NCBI GenBank assembly: GCA_029247265.1
Contig: JAQWLN010000045.1
Location: 16,501 to 80,500, forward strand
Direction of reading: 5' to 3'
Length of the DNA stretch: 64,000 nucleotides
Source of the DNA: Fuerstiella sp.
GTDB lineage: Bacteria; Planctomycetota; Planctomycetia; Planctomycetales; Planctomycetaceae
Shown here: positions 1 to 10,430 of the stretch, piece after piece
Layout of the letters: each line of letters opens with the position of its first letter
Numbering within the stretch: position 1 is the first letter of the stretch
Notes under the pieces: generated by a model
What the model saw: the letters and a program-made list of their open reading frames with translations, nothing else
What the model was told of the DNA's origin: nothing
Database searches by the model: none
Program-made: the position numbers and the translations under genes

Positions 1-1224
1 GGCATCGGCTTTCCCCAGGACAGACGTGACTTCATTCTCAGTCCACACATAGTACTCGCCTTCAATTGCATTCGTTTCTGCGTCCAGAGCAGAACAGAAG
101 GCACCTTCCGTCGTCGTCATTTCGTTGTGAATGAATTCCGCGATGCCGACAGCGACGTCCCGGTAAACTTCGTTGTCCGTCCTGGCAGCCATTCGCGTGT
201 AAATGCTCAGCATCATCGCCTGGTCATACAGCATCTTTTCGAAGTGCGGAACGTGCCAGCGACGATCTGTGCTGTAGCGATGGAACCCGCCGCCCAAATG
301 ATCGTGGATGCCGCCCTGAGCCATTCGGGTAAGAGAATGCTCCACGATCTTCAGCAACTCGTCATCATCAATGGATTCATATAAGTCGAGCACCAGTTCC
401 AAACGCGGAACGTTCGGGAAACGGGGTTTTGTCGGCCGCCTTTTGTCGAAGTCAACACCGCCCCATACCGGATCGTACATTTCCTTTATGGGAGCAACAG
501 CACTGTTGAGAAGCTTTGCCTCCAGCTCCACTTGCTCCAGTTGTACTCCGGGCTGGCCCATTCTCTGAACCTGATTGGCGATCATGGACGCTGTGCGTTC
601 CAGGTCATTCCTGCGGCTCTGCCATAGTTCATCAATCCGATTGGCCACCGTCGAAAAACCACTACGACCATCCGGAGAATCGTGCGGCGGTAAATAGGTT
701 GCCCCCGCAATCGGATTCCCTTCCGGAGTCAGAAACATAGACAGCGGCCATCCACCACCGCCGGCAGAACCGACCATTTGCTGATAAACCAACAGGCTGG
801 TCATGTAGATATCGTCAACATCCGGACGTTCTTCGCGATCCACCTTGATGTTGACAAAGTGATCGTTCATCCAGGCCGCGATGACCTTGTCGGAAAACAC
901 CTTCCGTTCCATCACATGACACCAGTAACAGCTGCTGTAGCCGATGGAGAGGAAAATCGGTTTATTCTCCTTCTTTGCCTTTTCGAAGGCTTCCGGGCCC
1001 CACGAGTACCAGTCCACAGGATTGTGGGCATGCAACAGAAGGTAGGGACTGGACTCCCTGCTGAGACGGTTCGCCGGTCCGGCATGTTCTGCCGAACGGG
1101 CAGCTGTCTTTGTGTCGGTGGCTTGTTTCGGCCCCTCATCTGCCTGCAGACCTGCCAGGACGACCGTGCTGCACAGACAGACACAAAACCAGGGGAGCGT
1201 TTCGGTGAAACGTGTTATTTTCAT
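1..1224 (-). CDS. DUF255/thioredoxin-domain protein (YyaL/spermatogenesis-associated protein 20-like), C-terminal part beyond left edge
   Basis: Reverse-strand translation from ATG at 1224 (or 1233) reads [13 protein letters not shown]...[53 protein letters not shown]...[28 protein letters not shown] and GEYYVWT are hallmarks of the family. Open to the window edge, so absent from the ORF track. Confidence 0.93.
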   Translation of the reverse strand, partial: MKITRFTETLPWFCVCLCSTVVLAGLQADEGPKQATDTKTAARSAEHAGPANRLSRESSPYLLLHAHNPVDWYSWGPEAFEKAKKENKPIFLSIGYSSCYWCHVMERKVFSDKVIAAWMNDHFVNIKVDREERPDVDDIYMTSLLVYQQMVGSAGGGGWPLSMFLTPEGNPIAGATYLPPHDSPDGRSGFSTVANRIDELWQSRRNDLERTASMIANQVQRMGQPGVQLEQVELEAKLLNSAVAPIKEMYDPVWGGVDFDKRRPTKPRFPNVPRLELVLDLYESIDDDELLKIVEHSLTRMAQGGIHDHLGGGFHRYSTDRRWHVPHFEKMLYDQAMMLSIYTRMAARTDNEVYRDVAVGIAEFIHNEMTTTEGAFCSALDAETNAIEGEYYVWTENEVTSVLGKADA

Positions 1225-1775
1225 CAGACTCATCCGCGTTCGTATCAACTGCAATCCCGCACAAGAGGCAACTGACTGACTCTCACCAGGCTGCCGTTTT
1301 CCAACGAAAACAATGGCCAGCAGCCAGCCGGAATTGCGGCCAACTATTCTAACGACCACGCAGTGAACAGATAGTCCACAGGTTCATTGCCCCTGTTTTC
1401 CGGGCCAAATCCGGGCGACATCAGCACCAAAGTGTAAAGAAACTAACAGTTCAGGAGATGACAGCTGGCCGACCGGGGGCGACCACCGTGCGATTGCCGG
1501 AGTGTGCAGGCAGACATCGAGGCTGATAATTCGTCTTTGACGATTGAATTGACAGAATCGATGGGGCGGGTGTTAGGAATTCGTGAATCTTTGCCAAACG
1601 TGCCGCCGATGAAACTCATGGGTGATTGTCACCCGTTGCGCGCTGGTCGTTTCGTTTCAGGAACTCCAGCATTTTCCGTCGGTAGCCGCACGCAACGGAC
1701 CTGTTGCATCTACGGACGTACATACGCCGCCGACGGAGTCCTGAATAAGAAGCGGGGCAGGGAGGCTTTCGGACA

Positions 1776-3272
1776 ATGAACCCAACACTGGCAACTAATC
1801 TGCTTGACCAGCTGTCGCATGGATACCGAATCGATAACAGATTCGGACCGGTCTACGACCACGCGCCAGCGGAAGCAGACAATCTCTGCGTGATACAGGG
1901 CATCGACGCAAGTGAAGCAGTCACGCTCAACAGACTGGGTGTTTACTTCGTGCGGCAAATCGCACTCTGGGAACAGGGTGAAGTCTGCGAGTTTGCCGAC
2001 GAGTTGGGTATAACATCGTCAGCACTAACGGACGAACAATGGGTCGACCAGGCAAGAAAATTCTGCCGCCCGCGATCGTTCCGACCGTCCAGTAATCTAC
2101 GTCACCTGCCCGCGTCACTCGTACGCACCGTGACACTGCTGGGTTGTGCACTGCTTGTAGGCTGCCTGTTCGTCTACTGGCTGGGCATACAGTCCAGTCA
2201 GCCAATTCGCGGCATGCTGGCAGCCGACATCACTTCGTTGCGAGTTCCCACAGAGTCCCGGCTTTTGAAATCTCACGTGCGCCCGGGCGACGAAGTATTC
2301 TCGGGGGACAGCCTGCTGCTTCTGGAAAAGACGGAACATCTGGCAACGATCTCTGTGCATGAGCAGCGGGTACGCGAACTGGAGCAACGACTGCAGCAGG
2401 CCGATGCTCAGGCAGCGTTGGATCTGGAATGGCGCACGCGCGAACTGAACCATGAACTTTCTGAAGTCCGTACACGAGCACACCTGATTCAGGAAGTGAA
2501 GCGGACGCCGGCTGAACATTTTCGATCAGCATCTCTGACAAATCGGAGACGTATCGCAACCGGACACGGAGTATACGCAGTATCAAATGCCCGCACACTG
2601 CGAGCCAGCGATGGATTCCCCAACCCAATGATCTTCATCAGCGGTGAGTCCGGCGAATCGTCGGTCGATGTTCCCAGACCGCCGCGCCTGCCTGGCCCGA
2701 CGCGATCACGCACAGTCCTGGCATCTGAAGCCAGTGGAGACAGCATCCTCAGCATTGAAGCCCGCAGCGTCGAAATGCGATTACAGAATCTGGAAGAACT
2801 GAGAGAAGTCCTTCCGCAGCAGGTTCGCCGAGCCGCCGGAGTGGAAAGCATTCGCGTTCAGTATGACGAAGCTGCTCAGCGACTTGCGGACCTGATGACT
2901 CTCAGCTGCGAAGTAGACGTCGTCTGCCCCGCGTACGGCAAGATTGGGCAGGTGCGGTATAAGGTGGGTGACACGATGTCCACCGGCGAAATCATGCTGA
3001 AGATTCTGCACACAGACCGACGTTACGTGCTGCTGAACGTACCCACATATCGAGTACACGAAATCGAACCAGGCACATCAGTTGTCCTGATCTTCCCAGG
3101 TAACGAACGATACCGCGGAACGGTTTCCAATCTGCCCATGCTGGCCGATGCGGTTGCCCTGGATGGTCAAAGTGTGGCGACTGTGCGCGTGGAGCCATCG
3201 GATAAGCTGTGGCCGGAGATCCCAATCGGCAGTCAGATTAATGTGCTGCTGAACGACGACCGGGTTTTTTAA
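1776..3272 (+). CDS. HlyD-like membrane fusion/secretion protein with N-terminal helix-hairpin-helix-like domain
   Basis: N-term DNLCVIQGIDASEAVTLNRLGVYFVRQIALWEQGEVCEFADELGI resembles an HhH module; one TM (TLLGCALLVGCLFVYWLGI), then biotinyl-lipoyl-like halves (VPTESRLLKSHVRPGDEVFSGDSLLLLE ... VDVVCPAYGKIGQVRYKVGDTMSTGEIMLKIL) around a coiled coil. Confidence 0.75.
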   Translation: MNPTLATNLLDQLSHGYRIDNRFGPVYDHAPAEADNLCVIQGIDASEAVTLNRLGVYFVRQIALWEQGEVCEFADELGITSSALTDEQWVDQARKFCRPRSFRPSSNLRHLPASLVRTVTLLGCALLVGCLFVYWLGIQSSQPIRGMLAADITSLRVPTESRLLKSHVRPGDEVFSGDSLLLLEKTEHLATISVHEQRVRELEQRLQQADAQAALDLEWRTRELNHELSEVRTRAHLIQEVKRTPAEHFRSASLTNRRRIATGHGVYAVSNARTLRASDGFPNPMIFISGESGESSVDVPRPPRLPGPTRSRTVLASEASGDSILSIEARSVEMRLQNLEELREVLPQQVRRAAGVESIRVQYDEAAQRLADLMTLSCEVDVVCPAYGKIGQVRYKVGDTMSTGEIMLKILHTDRRYVLLNVPTYRVHEIEPGTSVVLIFPGNERYRGTVSNLPMLADAVALDGQSVATVRVEPSDKLWPEIPIGSQINVLLNDDRVF

Positions 3273-3368
3273 CACTTCGGCAAACGGAGGTCGCGACGAA
3301 AAAACAGAGGCGGACCGGACTAATAGAAACGCCCGTGCTGCCTGTCGTTATTTCCAGGAACGATTGTC

Positions 3369-3932
3369 CTACAACAGTTCAATATCCGCTTCATCGATAG
3401 TGATGGATGCCCCCTGCTGCAGAAAATTGACCATAATGGTCAGCCGATGCTGGCTCTTCACTTTGGTAATGGTGCCGGTCAGTTCCCGCTCCTTGAGCGG
3501 ACCACGAATGAGTCTCGCACGCTGGCCGACGACGGGACGAACTTCGGCCTGAAAATCATCACCATGCTCTTCCAGCAGGCGAACCTGACGCAGATCTGTG
3601 ACCAGTTGGTCCGCATCGTTGACGGCAATAACCTTCGAAATGCATCCGGTGGCCACTGTGTTGTAGCGGTCTTCTTCCGTGCCAAACACAAAAACGTAGC
3701 CTGCGAACAGAGGCACATAGCTGGTACGAATGCGACCTTGAGGGGACCTCGTTCGATTGGCTACCATGGGGCCGTAATGGGGGATATTCTGGGTTCGCAG
3801 CCGTCGCATCAGGTCTTTTTCCCGTCGCGAAAGCGTATACACTGCAAACCACTCACCGTCGGCGCTTACCGCCGTGGTGTCGTCGAGGAGTTGTTCCGGG
3901 TAGAGGTCCGGTTCCTTTTTCAGGATTGGCAT
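3369..3932 (-). CDS. NusG-like transcription antitermination protein (RfaH/UpxY-type paralog)
   Basis: EWFAVYTLSRREKDLMRRLRTQNIPHYGPMV...SYVPLFAGYVFVFG (NGN domain), then KOW-like GQRARLIRGPLKERELTGTITKV. Confidence 0.85.
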   Translation of the reverse strand: MPILKKEPDLYPEQLLDDTTAVSADGEWFAVYTLSRREKDLMRRLRTQNIPHYGPMVANRTRSPQGRIRTSYVPLFAGYVFVFGTEEDRYNTVATGCISKVIAVNDADQLVTDLRQVRLLEEHGDDFQAEVRPVVGQRARLIRGPLKERELTGTITKVKSQHRLTIMVNFLQQGASITIDEADIELL

Positions 3933-4092
3933 CTTCAGCTACGTCCGTGGCCTTGAATAGATAACGTGAAGCAGCATCGCCGAGTTACGAGCGATTTTTA
4001 ACGTGAATTCCGGGTTTGTACATAACACGTTCGGATTAACAAGTCGATCTTCGAATTGGTTCTGTTGTTGTAAGCTACAGAGGTTTTCGTGA

Positions 4093-4962
4093 ATGTTTGT
4101 TATTCTGGGAGGAAACGGGTATGTCGGAAATGCTTTTCAACGAGCATTGTCGGCAGAGCGGCAGGATTTCAGGGTAGTGTCCCGTGAGCAGCTTGATTAT
4201 TCCCGCCCCGATACATTGCTGCGTTTGCTTCGAGAAACCCGTGCCACGTTTGTGATTAACGCTGCCGGATATACGGGACGGCCGAATGTCGATGCATGTG
4301 AATTGCACAAGGCAGAATGCCTTGCGGGGAATGCCGTATTGCCTGGCATCATCAGGGAAGTGTGTGAGCACCTGAAATTGCCGTGGGGACACGTGTCATC
4401 GGGTTGTATCTACACCGGGGCCAAACCCGACGGAACCGGTTTTACAGAGCAAGACCCTCCTAATTTCTCTTTTCGACAGAACAACTGCAGCTTCTATTCC
4501 GGGTGCAAAGCTCTGGGCGAAAAAGTGCTGTTGGGAGCCGAACGGTGTTATGTCTGGCGGCTTCGGATACCGTTTGATGAAAATGATTCGCCGCGAAACT
4601 ATATCTCCAAAATGGTCAGATACGACCGGCTGCTGAATGCGACCAACAGCCTGTCGCAACTTACTGAGTTCGCAAACGCCAGCCTTGCCTGCTGGACGAA
4701 CCAGGTTGATTTCGGAATATACAATTTGACGAACCCCGGCAGCGTTACGACGCTCGAAGTGGTAGACATGATTACCCGACACGGCTTGTCGAATAAGCGG
4801 TTTTCCTTCTTCGAGTCGGAAGAGCAATTCATGCAACAGGCCGCGTCGGCGCCGCGATCCAATTGCGTTCTCGATGTCAGCAAGGCTGTGGCAGCGGGTT
4901 TGCCTTTAAGCCCGGTTCACGAGGCGCTTGAACGAGCGCTGTGTAACTGGAATCCTGTCTGA
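4093..4962 (+). CDS. NAD(P)-dependent sugar-nucleotide reductase, similar to plant UER1-type 3,5-epimerase/4-reductase
   Basis: Rossmann start FVILGGNGYVGNAF; AGYTGRPNVDACELHK, SSGCIYTG, SFYSGCKALGEKVL, RLRIPFDENDSPRNYISKMVRYDRLL, GIYNLTNPGSVTTLEVV, APRSNCVLDVSK match the UER/NRS-ER pattern. Confidence 0.8.
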   Translation: MFVILGGNGYVGNAFQRALSAERQDFRVVSREQLDYSRPDTLLRLLRETRATFVINAAGYTGRPNVDACELHKAECLAGNAVLPGIIREVCEHLKLPWGHVSSGCIYTGAKPDGTGFTEQDPPNFSFRQNNCSFYSGCKALGEKVLLGAERCYVWRLRIPFDENDSPRNYISKMVRYDRLLNATNSLSQLTEFANASLACWTNQVDFGIYNLTNPGSVTTLEVVDMITRHGLSNKRFSFFESEEQFMQQAASAPRSNCVLDVSKAVAAGLPLSPVHEALERALCNWNPV

Positions 4963-5110
4963 AATTATTCACTTTGTCCTCGACACCTGCGTATGCTCAG
5001 ATATTCAGCTTCTGAGCAAAGTGAAGGAACGGGGTGGGAATATCACTGGAGCGGACCGCTGAAGACAGATCGAACTGAACTGCGGCGCTGCCGCGTTGAA
5101 GGCTGGGAAC

Positions 5111-6169
5111 ATGAAAACACTTTTGGTCACCGGAGGCGCGGGGTTTATCGGCAGCTGTTTTATACGAAGAGCTGTCCGACGCGGTGACACGGCGATCATC
5201 AATCTCGACAAACTGACGTACGCCGGCAATCCGGATTCGCTGCCACGCTCCGACAGCCAGCAACATCGACTGGTGCAGGGCGACATCGGTGACCGAGCAC
5301 TTGTGAAATCGCTGCTCTCTGAGTATCAGCCGGTGGCCATCATCAACTTTGCCGCCGAATCTCATGTGGACAGGTCCATCGACGGCCCACTGGAGTTCGT
5401 GGAAACGAATGTTGTGGCTACATGCCGACTGCTTGAAGAAGTCCGCGCTCACCTGGCGACACTCGATGATGATGCAAGACGGGCGTTTCGGTTTCTGCAC
5501 GTCTCTACCGATGAAGTCTACGGCTCGCTGGGCGCCACAGGGTCGTTCACAGAAACGACAGCATATTCGCCGAACAGCCCGTATTCTGCGTCAAAAGCGG
5601 CTTCCGACCATTTTGTCCGAGCATACCTGCATACTTACGGTCTGCCGACAGTGATGACCAACTGCAGCAACAACTATGGCCCGTATCAGTTTCCGGAGAA
5701 GCTCATTCCACTGATGATTCTGAACGCTGTGGAGGGCAGGCCACTTCCGATTTACGGTGACGGGCTGAACGTGCGCGACTGGCTGTTTGTCGAAGATCAT
5801 TGCGCGGCCATCGAAGCAGTTCTCAGGAACGGTCGGGTCGGTGAGTGCTACAACGTTGGCGGCAACAACGAACAGACGAATATCGACATCGTCAGAACAA
5901 TCTGCCGAACGGTCGACAGGTTATGTCCGAAGCTGCAACATGCTCCCTGCGAATCGCTCATCACGTACGTGACAGATCGGCCAGGCCACGACCGCCGCTA
6001 CGCAGTCGATGCATCCAAACTCAGGGACGAACTTGACTGGCGGCCCGAGCAGGATTTCGCCAGCGGCATCGACCAGACCGTGCAATGGTATGTCGACAAT
6101 CCGAACTGGGTACAACGTGTTCAAAGCGGCGAATATCGTCGCGAACGACTGGGACTGGAATCCAAATGA
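5111..6169 (+). CDS. rfbB: dTDP-glucose 4,6-dehydratase
   Basis: [20 protein letters not shown]...[15 protein letters not shown]...[12 protein letters not shown]...[22 protein letters not shown]...[21 protein letters not shown] at 5111 preferred over the ORF start at 5096. Confidence 0.95.
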   Translation: MKTLLVTGGAGFIGSCFIRRAVRRGDTAIINLDKLTYAGNPDSLPRSDSQQHRLVQGDIGDRALVKSLLSEYQPVAIINFAAESHVDRSIDGPLEFVETNVVATCRLLEEVRAHLATLDDDARRAFRFLHVSTDEVYGSLGATGSFTETTAYSPNSPYSASKAASDHFVRAYLHTYGLPTVMTNCSNNYGPYQFPEKLIPLMILNAVEGRPLPIYGDGLNVRDWLFVEDHCAAIEAVLRNGRVGECYNVGGNNEQTNIDIVRTICRTVDRLCPKLQHAPCESLITYVTDRPGHDRRYAVDASKLRDELDWRPEQDFASGIDQTVQWYVDNPNWVQRVQSGEYRRERLGLESK

Positions 6170-7050
6170 ACTATTTCAAAAAAGGCATTGTCCTTGCCGG
6201 CGGCACGGGATCGCGTCTGTTTCCGTTGACGCTGGGTATCAGCAAACAGATGGCCCCGGTTTACGACAAACCGATGATCTATTACCCACTGTCCACGCTG
6301 ATGCTGGCAGGTATCCGGGACGTGCTGATCATTTCCTCACCCAGAGACCTCAACGCTTTCAAGAAGTTACTTGGCGATGGTTCACAGTGGGGGATGACGT
6401 TTTCGTATATTGAACAGGCAAAACCGGAAGGCCTCGCTCAGGCCTTTATTCTGGGCGCGGATTTTGTCGGCGAAGACCACGTTGCGCTGGTGCTGGGCGA
6501 TAACATTTTCTACGGACGTGGCTTTCAGGAAATCCTTAACAGTGCCGCTTCGCTGCAGGACGGCGCGACGATTTTCGGCTATGAGGTTCGTGATCCCGAA
6601 CGTTATGGCGTTGTCGAGTTCGACCAAGACGGAAAAGCCATTTCACTGGACGAAAAGCCCGACAAGCCAAGATCCAATTTCGCCGTACCCGGCCTCTACT
6701 TTTATGACAACGATGTTATTGAAATCTCTCGTGGTCTGCAGCCGTCGCCTCGCGGTGAACTGGAGATCACGGATGTGAATCGAGAGTACATGCGTCGCGG
6801 GCGTCTGTGCGTGGAAACGTTGTCTCGAGGATTTGCGTGGCTGGACACTGGTACTCACGACTCCCTGCTGGACGCCGGAAACTTTGTGGCGGCGATCGAA
6901 AAACGAATGGGACTGAAGATCTCCTGCCCGGAAGAAATCGCCCTGCATCGCGGGTTTATTGACAGCAACCAACTGCTGAGTCTGGCCTCAGACTATAAGA
7001 ACGAATACGGCGAATATCTGCAACATGTAGCCAGTCGGCCGACAAACTGA
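6166..7050 (+). CDS. rfbA: glucose-1-phosphate thymidylyltransferase
   Basis: [59 protein letters not shown]; the ATG at 6166 overlaps the rfbB stop (ATGA), indicating coupling. Confidence 0.96.
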   Translation: MNYFKKGIVLAGGTGSRLFPLTLGISKQMAPVYDKPMIYYPLSTLMLAGIRDVLIISSPRDLNAFKKLLGDGSQWGMTFSYIEQAKPEGLAQAFILGADFVGEDHVALVLGDNIFYGRGFQEILNSAASLQDGATIFGYEVRDPERYGVVEFDQDGKAISLDEKPDKPRSNFAVPGLYFYDNDVIEISRGLQPSPRGELEITDVNREYMRRGRLCVETLSRGFAWLDTGTHDSLLDAGNFVAAIEKRMGLKISCPEEIALHRGFIDSNQLLSLASDYKNEYGEYLQHVASRPTN

Positions 7051-7198
7051 GACTTCGTTACCGCAACGGCTCAAATATCGAACGGGGCAGGGCGGGCATC
7101 AAGAACCGATACCGTCGTTGATAAACTGTGCAAACGAAAAGCAGAGTTGTGTCCGGGAGAGCAGGGGCCTTCCTATTCGGTCAAAGGCAGCAACGCTC

Positions 7199-8518
7199 TC
7201 ATTTATTGTCCGCTGCTCGAATTTGACTGACCAGGACGTCATCCAGTTCTTTCAAACCCTGTTGGCGGTCAATTTCATAGAAGCCACTGTGATAGTGAGT
7301 AATCTTTCCTTCCGGAGAAAGTACAACCCACAACGGCAGCTGACCATCAGAGTCACGTGGATCACCAAGCTCACGGAGCAATGAGCCATCGTCGTAGCCG
7401 ATCTGATAGCTCAGGTTCATAAATTCCGCCAGCTTTCTCGCTGTTCGCTGACCAAGCCGAGCGGTATCGCTTTGCTGCAGCATGGGATTCATGGCCACTC
7501 CGACAACTTCCACCTTCAACTGCTTATATCTGTTGTACAAAAACTCCAGGTAGCCAACCTGACCGTACGGTTCAGACAGCGGCTTTTCCGCATACTTCCA
7601 GAAGTGCAGCACCACAACTTTTCCTCGCAGCGACGATGACGAAAAGTCACCGCCACCAATCAGGTTCAACGAGAACTCCGGCGAGTCACGGCCCAGCAAC
7701 TGGTTCTGCCGCTTCATGGTCTGCGAGATTCTTCGAGCCTGTTGTTCGACATTTCTTCGAATTCGCAGAACGGATTCCTGAAGTGGCGTGTCCGCAGCAA
7801 GAGTCGTTAACGATGTCAGCTGCGATTTCGAGTCGTCGACCTGCCGAGGAGACAATTCCAGGAGCTGCGTGTCCGGCCTGCGTTTCAACGCCGACTGAAG
7901 TGTCAGGAGCTCCGACCGCAGCTGATCAACGCGGTCCGAAATATCATCGCCCAGTGTTTCGGAGGACGTCTGTTTTAAATTGAGTTCGAAGCGAACGCCC
8001 TGTCCCATGAAGACATCCTGAGTCGCTCTGATCAGCGATCCGGAGTCTCGGGAAACCTGCATCGACTGCCGCCGTCCCCGTCGTTCACGTGCTTCAATCG
8101 TCCAGGCAGCGTTGTCACCTGACGAAGTGGCTGTAATTTCGTAACTCCAGCCGCCAACACTCCATTCACTGCCGACAGCAGCATCGTCTGGAATGCCCAG
8201 AGCAAGCGAAGGCAGCGGCAGCGTGTACTTGCTTCCGTCGTAGTCATAAATCAGATGCGGCGAAACACCGTTCGCGGCCATCTGTCCGAAACTTTCCGGC
8301 CAGGGGCATCCGTCACGCTCGTCATCCAGTACGGCGAAGAAAGGTACAGCTCCGTCGTCCAGCAGTAATGCCTCAAAACGCCTCAGTATCTGAGACTCAC
8401 CTCGAGTCTGTTGGGATAGTGCCCCGGAAAATCGCACGACGTTCAGGCTGGCAGCCTGAACATTCATAATGTGAATGAGTGATGTCACTGACAGGATCAG
8501 AGCACGGAAACAAGTCAT
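7199..8518 (-). CDS. secreted protein with C-terminal TlpA/thioredoxin-like domain lacking the CxxC motif
   Basis: Signal-like N-terminus; C-term PEFSLNLIGGGDFSSSSLRGKVVVLHFWKYAEKPLSEPYGQVGYLEFLYNRYKQLKVEVVGVAMNP has TlpA layout; AGGAG upstream of the ATG. Confidence 0.75.
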   Translation of the reverse strand: MTCFRALILSVTSLIHIMNVQAASLNVVRFSGALSQQTRGESQILRRFEALLLDDGAVPFFAVLDDERDGCPWPESFGQMAANGVSPHLIYDYDGSKYTLPLPSLALGIPDDAAVGSEWSVGGWSYEITATSSGDNAAWTIEARERRGRRQSMQVSRDSGSLIRATQDVFMGQGVRFELNLKQTSSETLGDDISDRVDQLRSELLTLQSALKRRPDTQLLELSPRQVDDSKSQLTSLTTLAADTPLQESVLRIRRNVEQQARRISQTMKRQNQLLGRDSPEFSLNLIGGGDFSSSSLRGKVVVLHFWKYAEKPLSEPYGQVGYLEFLYNRYKQLKVEVVGVAMNPMLQQSDTARLGQRTARKLAEFMNLSYQIGYDDGSLLRELGDPRDSDGQLPLWVVLSPEGKITHYHSGFYEIDRQQGLKELDDVLVSQIRAADNK

Positions 8519-8865
8519 AATCTGCTCCTAGAGGGAGGTTTTTAAGGGCGGGGCGGCGACTGACCGGGAAAAGTCCATCAATCCGTGGCGGAACTATGTC
8601 AGAAATGAAACGTATTGGCAACGGGTTCCCGCGCTCTGAAATTAACATATATCAACGAACCGATTAGGCTTCGCATCGATTCCCGGTGTCCGTTTATAAT
8701 GCGAATTGCATGCGTCAGTGCCGAATTTTGAGGATCGGCGACTGCTTCTCGTCGTCTTGTGTTTATTATTACACGCATTAACGAATCAATTTCTTCCCAA
8801 AGATCATGCTGCTGTGCGGTCCGAACCGGACGTGAATCAGCGGCTCAATATCAGGAGTGGGTGTA

Positions 8866-10275
8866 GTGAGTGAAGGACAAATGACTGTCGGCAACTACGA
8901 ACTGCGCAACTGCGTCGCGTCGGGCACGTCAACTCAGATCTGGGAAGTGGTTGAAGCCGGCACCCCTATGCAGCTGGCGATGAAACTGATGCTGGATGAC
9001 GCCCGTAAGGAATCAGCGGAAAAAGCAGTTCTGAAGCACGAATTCAAGGTCGGAAAATCTTTGGAGCATCCGGCCTTTCTTCAGTTCCGCCAACTTGAGA
9101 TGAATCGTGATCACGCTTTCTTCGTCATGGACTTCTTTCGATCACCCAGCCTGAAGACTCACATCACGTCCAATCTTGCGGCCATTCAGTCCGTATTTCC
9201 GAAGATGGCGGAATCGCTGATTCCAGCTTTTCAATATATGCACGAAACCGGCTGGCTGCATCGCGACATCAAGCCCGACAACATTCTTGTCAATAAGGCA
9301 GGGGAAGTCCGCATCATCGACTTTTCGCTATCGTCAAAAGTTATGGGGACTATGGGAAAAATATTGTCCGGCAAGCAAAAAGCGATTCAGGGAACCCGGA
9401 CATATATCGCCCCGGAAACGATTCTGAAAAAACCACCCACGGAACAGACAGACATGTACAGTCTGGGTGTTAGTTTCTTCGAAGTACTGACCGGGCAGCC
9501 ACCGTTTGCAGGGGACTCACCCAACGACCTGCTGAAGAAACACCTGTCGGAAGAACCTGTACCACCGTCTGTCTTCAACCCGAACGTCACGAAAGAGCTG
9601 GACAGAATAATTCTGCAGATGCTGCAGAAGAATCCCGCCAAGCGACTGCCCGGCATGCAGGAACTCGCTAGTGCCTTCAGAACGGTGAATTGCTTCGAAG
9701 TCGATCCGGCCGAATTACACGAACGGAATCAGAAGGAACTCAAAGAACAACAGGCGGACTCTGTTGATAAGCGACTGGATAGTCGCGCTGACGCAGATCG
9801 GATCGCAAAAGGAATTGTCGCTCCGGTCAAGCATAAGAAAAAAATCAAGGTGAGCGAGAAGTTGTTGCGAGAGGAAGAACAACGCAAGGCAGCTGAGGCC
9901 GCCAAAAAGCAAGGGGGCATGCCACAACAGCCGATGTACCAGCCACAGATGCCGATGCAGCCGGGAATGTATCCCGGGCAACCAATGCAGCCGGGAATGT
10001 ATCCGGGCATGCCAGGGCAGCCACATCCGGGGTACGCCCAGATGCCACCGCAGCAGATGCCACCGCAGCAAATGCCACCACAGCAAATGCCACCGCAGCA
10101 AATGCCACCGCAGCAAATGCCACCGCAGCAGATGCCACCACAGCAAATGCCGGCACAAGAGCCGGGGCAAACGGTCAATGCACCTCCGCCCGCTGGCCAG
10201 GTCGCGGCCAATGACTCTGAAGAGGTCACGACTGAAGACCTGATGGATTTGATGTCAGAACTCAAAATCGAGTAG
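8866..10275 (+). CDS. serine/threonine protein kinase with Met/Pro/Gln-rich repetitive C-terminal region
   Basis: LAMKLMLDD, HRDIKPDNILVNKAGEVRIIDFS, GTRTYIAPETILKKPPTEQTDMYSLGVSFFEVLTGQPPF. GTG at 8866 has AGGAG at 8853-8857, so the listed start 8857 overlaps the likely ribosome-binding site. Confidence 0.92.
   Translation: MSEGQMTVGNYELRNCVASGTSTQIWEVVEAGTPMQLAMKLMLDDARKESAEKAVLKHEFKVGKSLEHPAFLQFRQLEMNRDHAFFVMDFFRSPSLKTHITSNLAAIQSVFPKMAESLIPAFQYMHETGWLHRDIKPDNILVNKAGEVRIIDFSLSSKVMGTMGKILSGKQKAIQGTRTYIAPETILKKPPTEQTDMYSLGVSFFEVLTGQPPFAGDSPNDLLKKHLSEEPVPPSVFNPNVTKELDRIILQMLQKNPAKRLPGMQELASAFRTVNCFEVDPAELHERNQKELKEQQADSVDKRLDSRADADRIAKGIVAPVKHKKKIKVSEKLLREEEQRKAAEAAKKQGGMPQQPMYQPQMPMQPGMYPGQPMQPGMYPGMPGQPHPGYAQMPPQQMPPQQMPPQQMPPQQMPPQQMPPQQMPPQQMPAQEPGQTVNAPPPAGQVAANDSEEVTTEDLMDLMSELKIE
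10042..10146 (+). repeat. 15-bp tandem repeat x7 encoding MPPQQ
   Basis: ATGCCACCGCAGCAG and synonymous variants, 7 consecutive units, followed by a degenerate unit encoding MPAQE. Confidence 0.95.
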
Positions 10276-10430
10276 CGTCTGACAATTAGTGCCAGGCGAA
10301 GTGTTGCTGAGATTCCGGTGCTCGGCGTTTCCTGTATCTATCGAAGGTCGCCGGGACCTTGTTTGGGTGATGGCCAGTCGTTGGTCGGGCCTGTTCACAA
10401 TTCGCGTTAAAAAAAGCTGCAACACTTATC

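Noticed and set aside
3957-4092. ops/JUMPstart element upstream of the dTDP-sugar operon
   Set aside because: No GGCGGTAG-type direct repeats found in the intergenic sequence.
9715-10265. Long minus-strand ORFs (151, 178, 103 aa) antisense to the kinase tail
   Set aside because: They are stop-free mirror translations of the 15-bp repeat (WHLLR, CCGGI, AVAFA repeats) in three frames; no start context or family.
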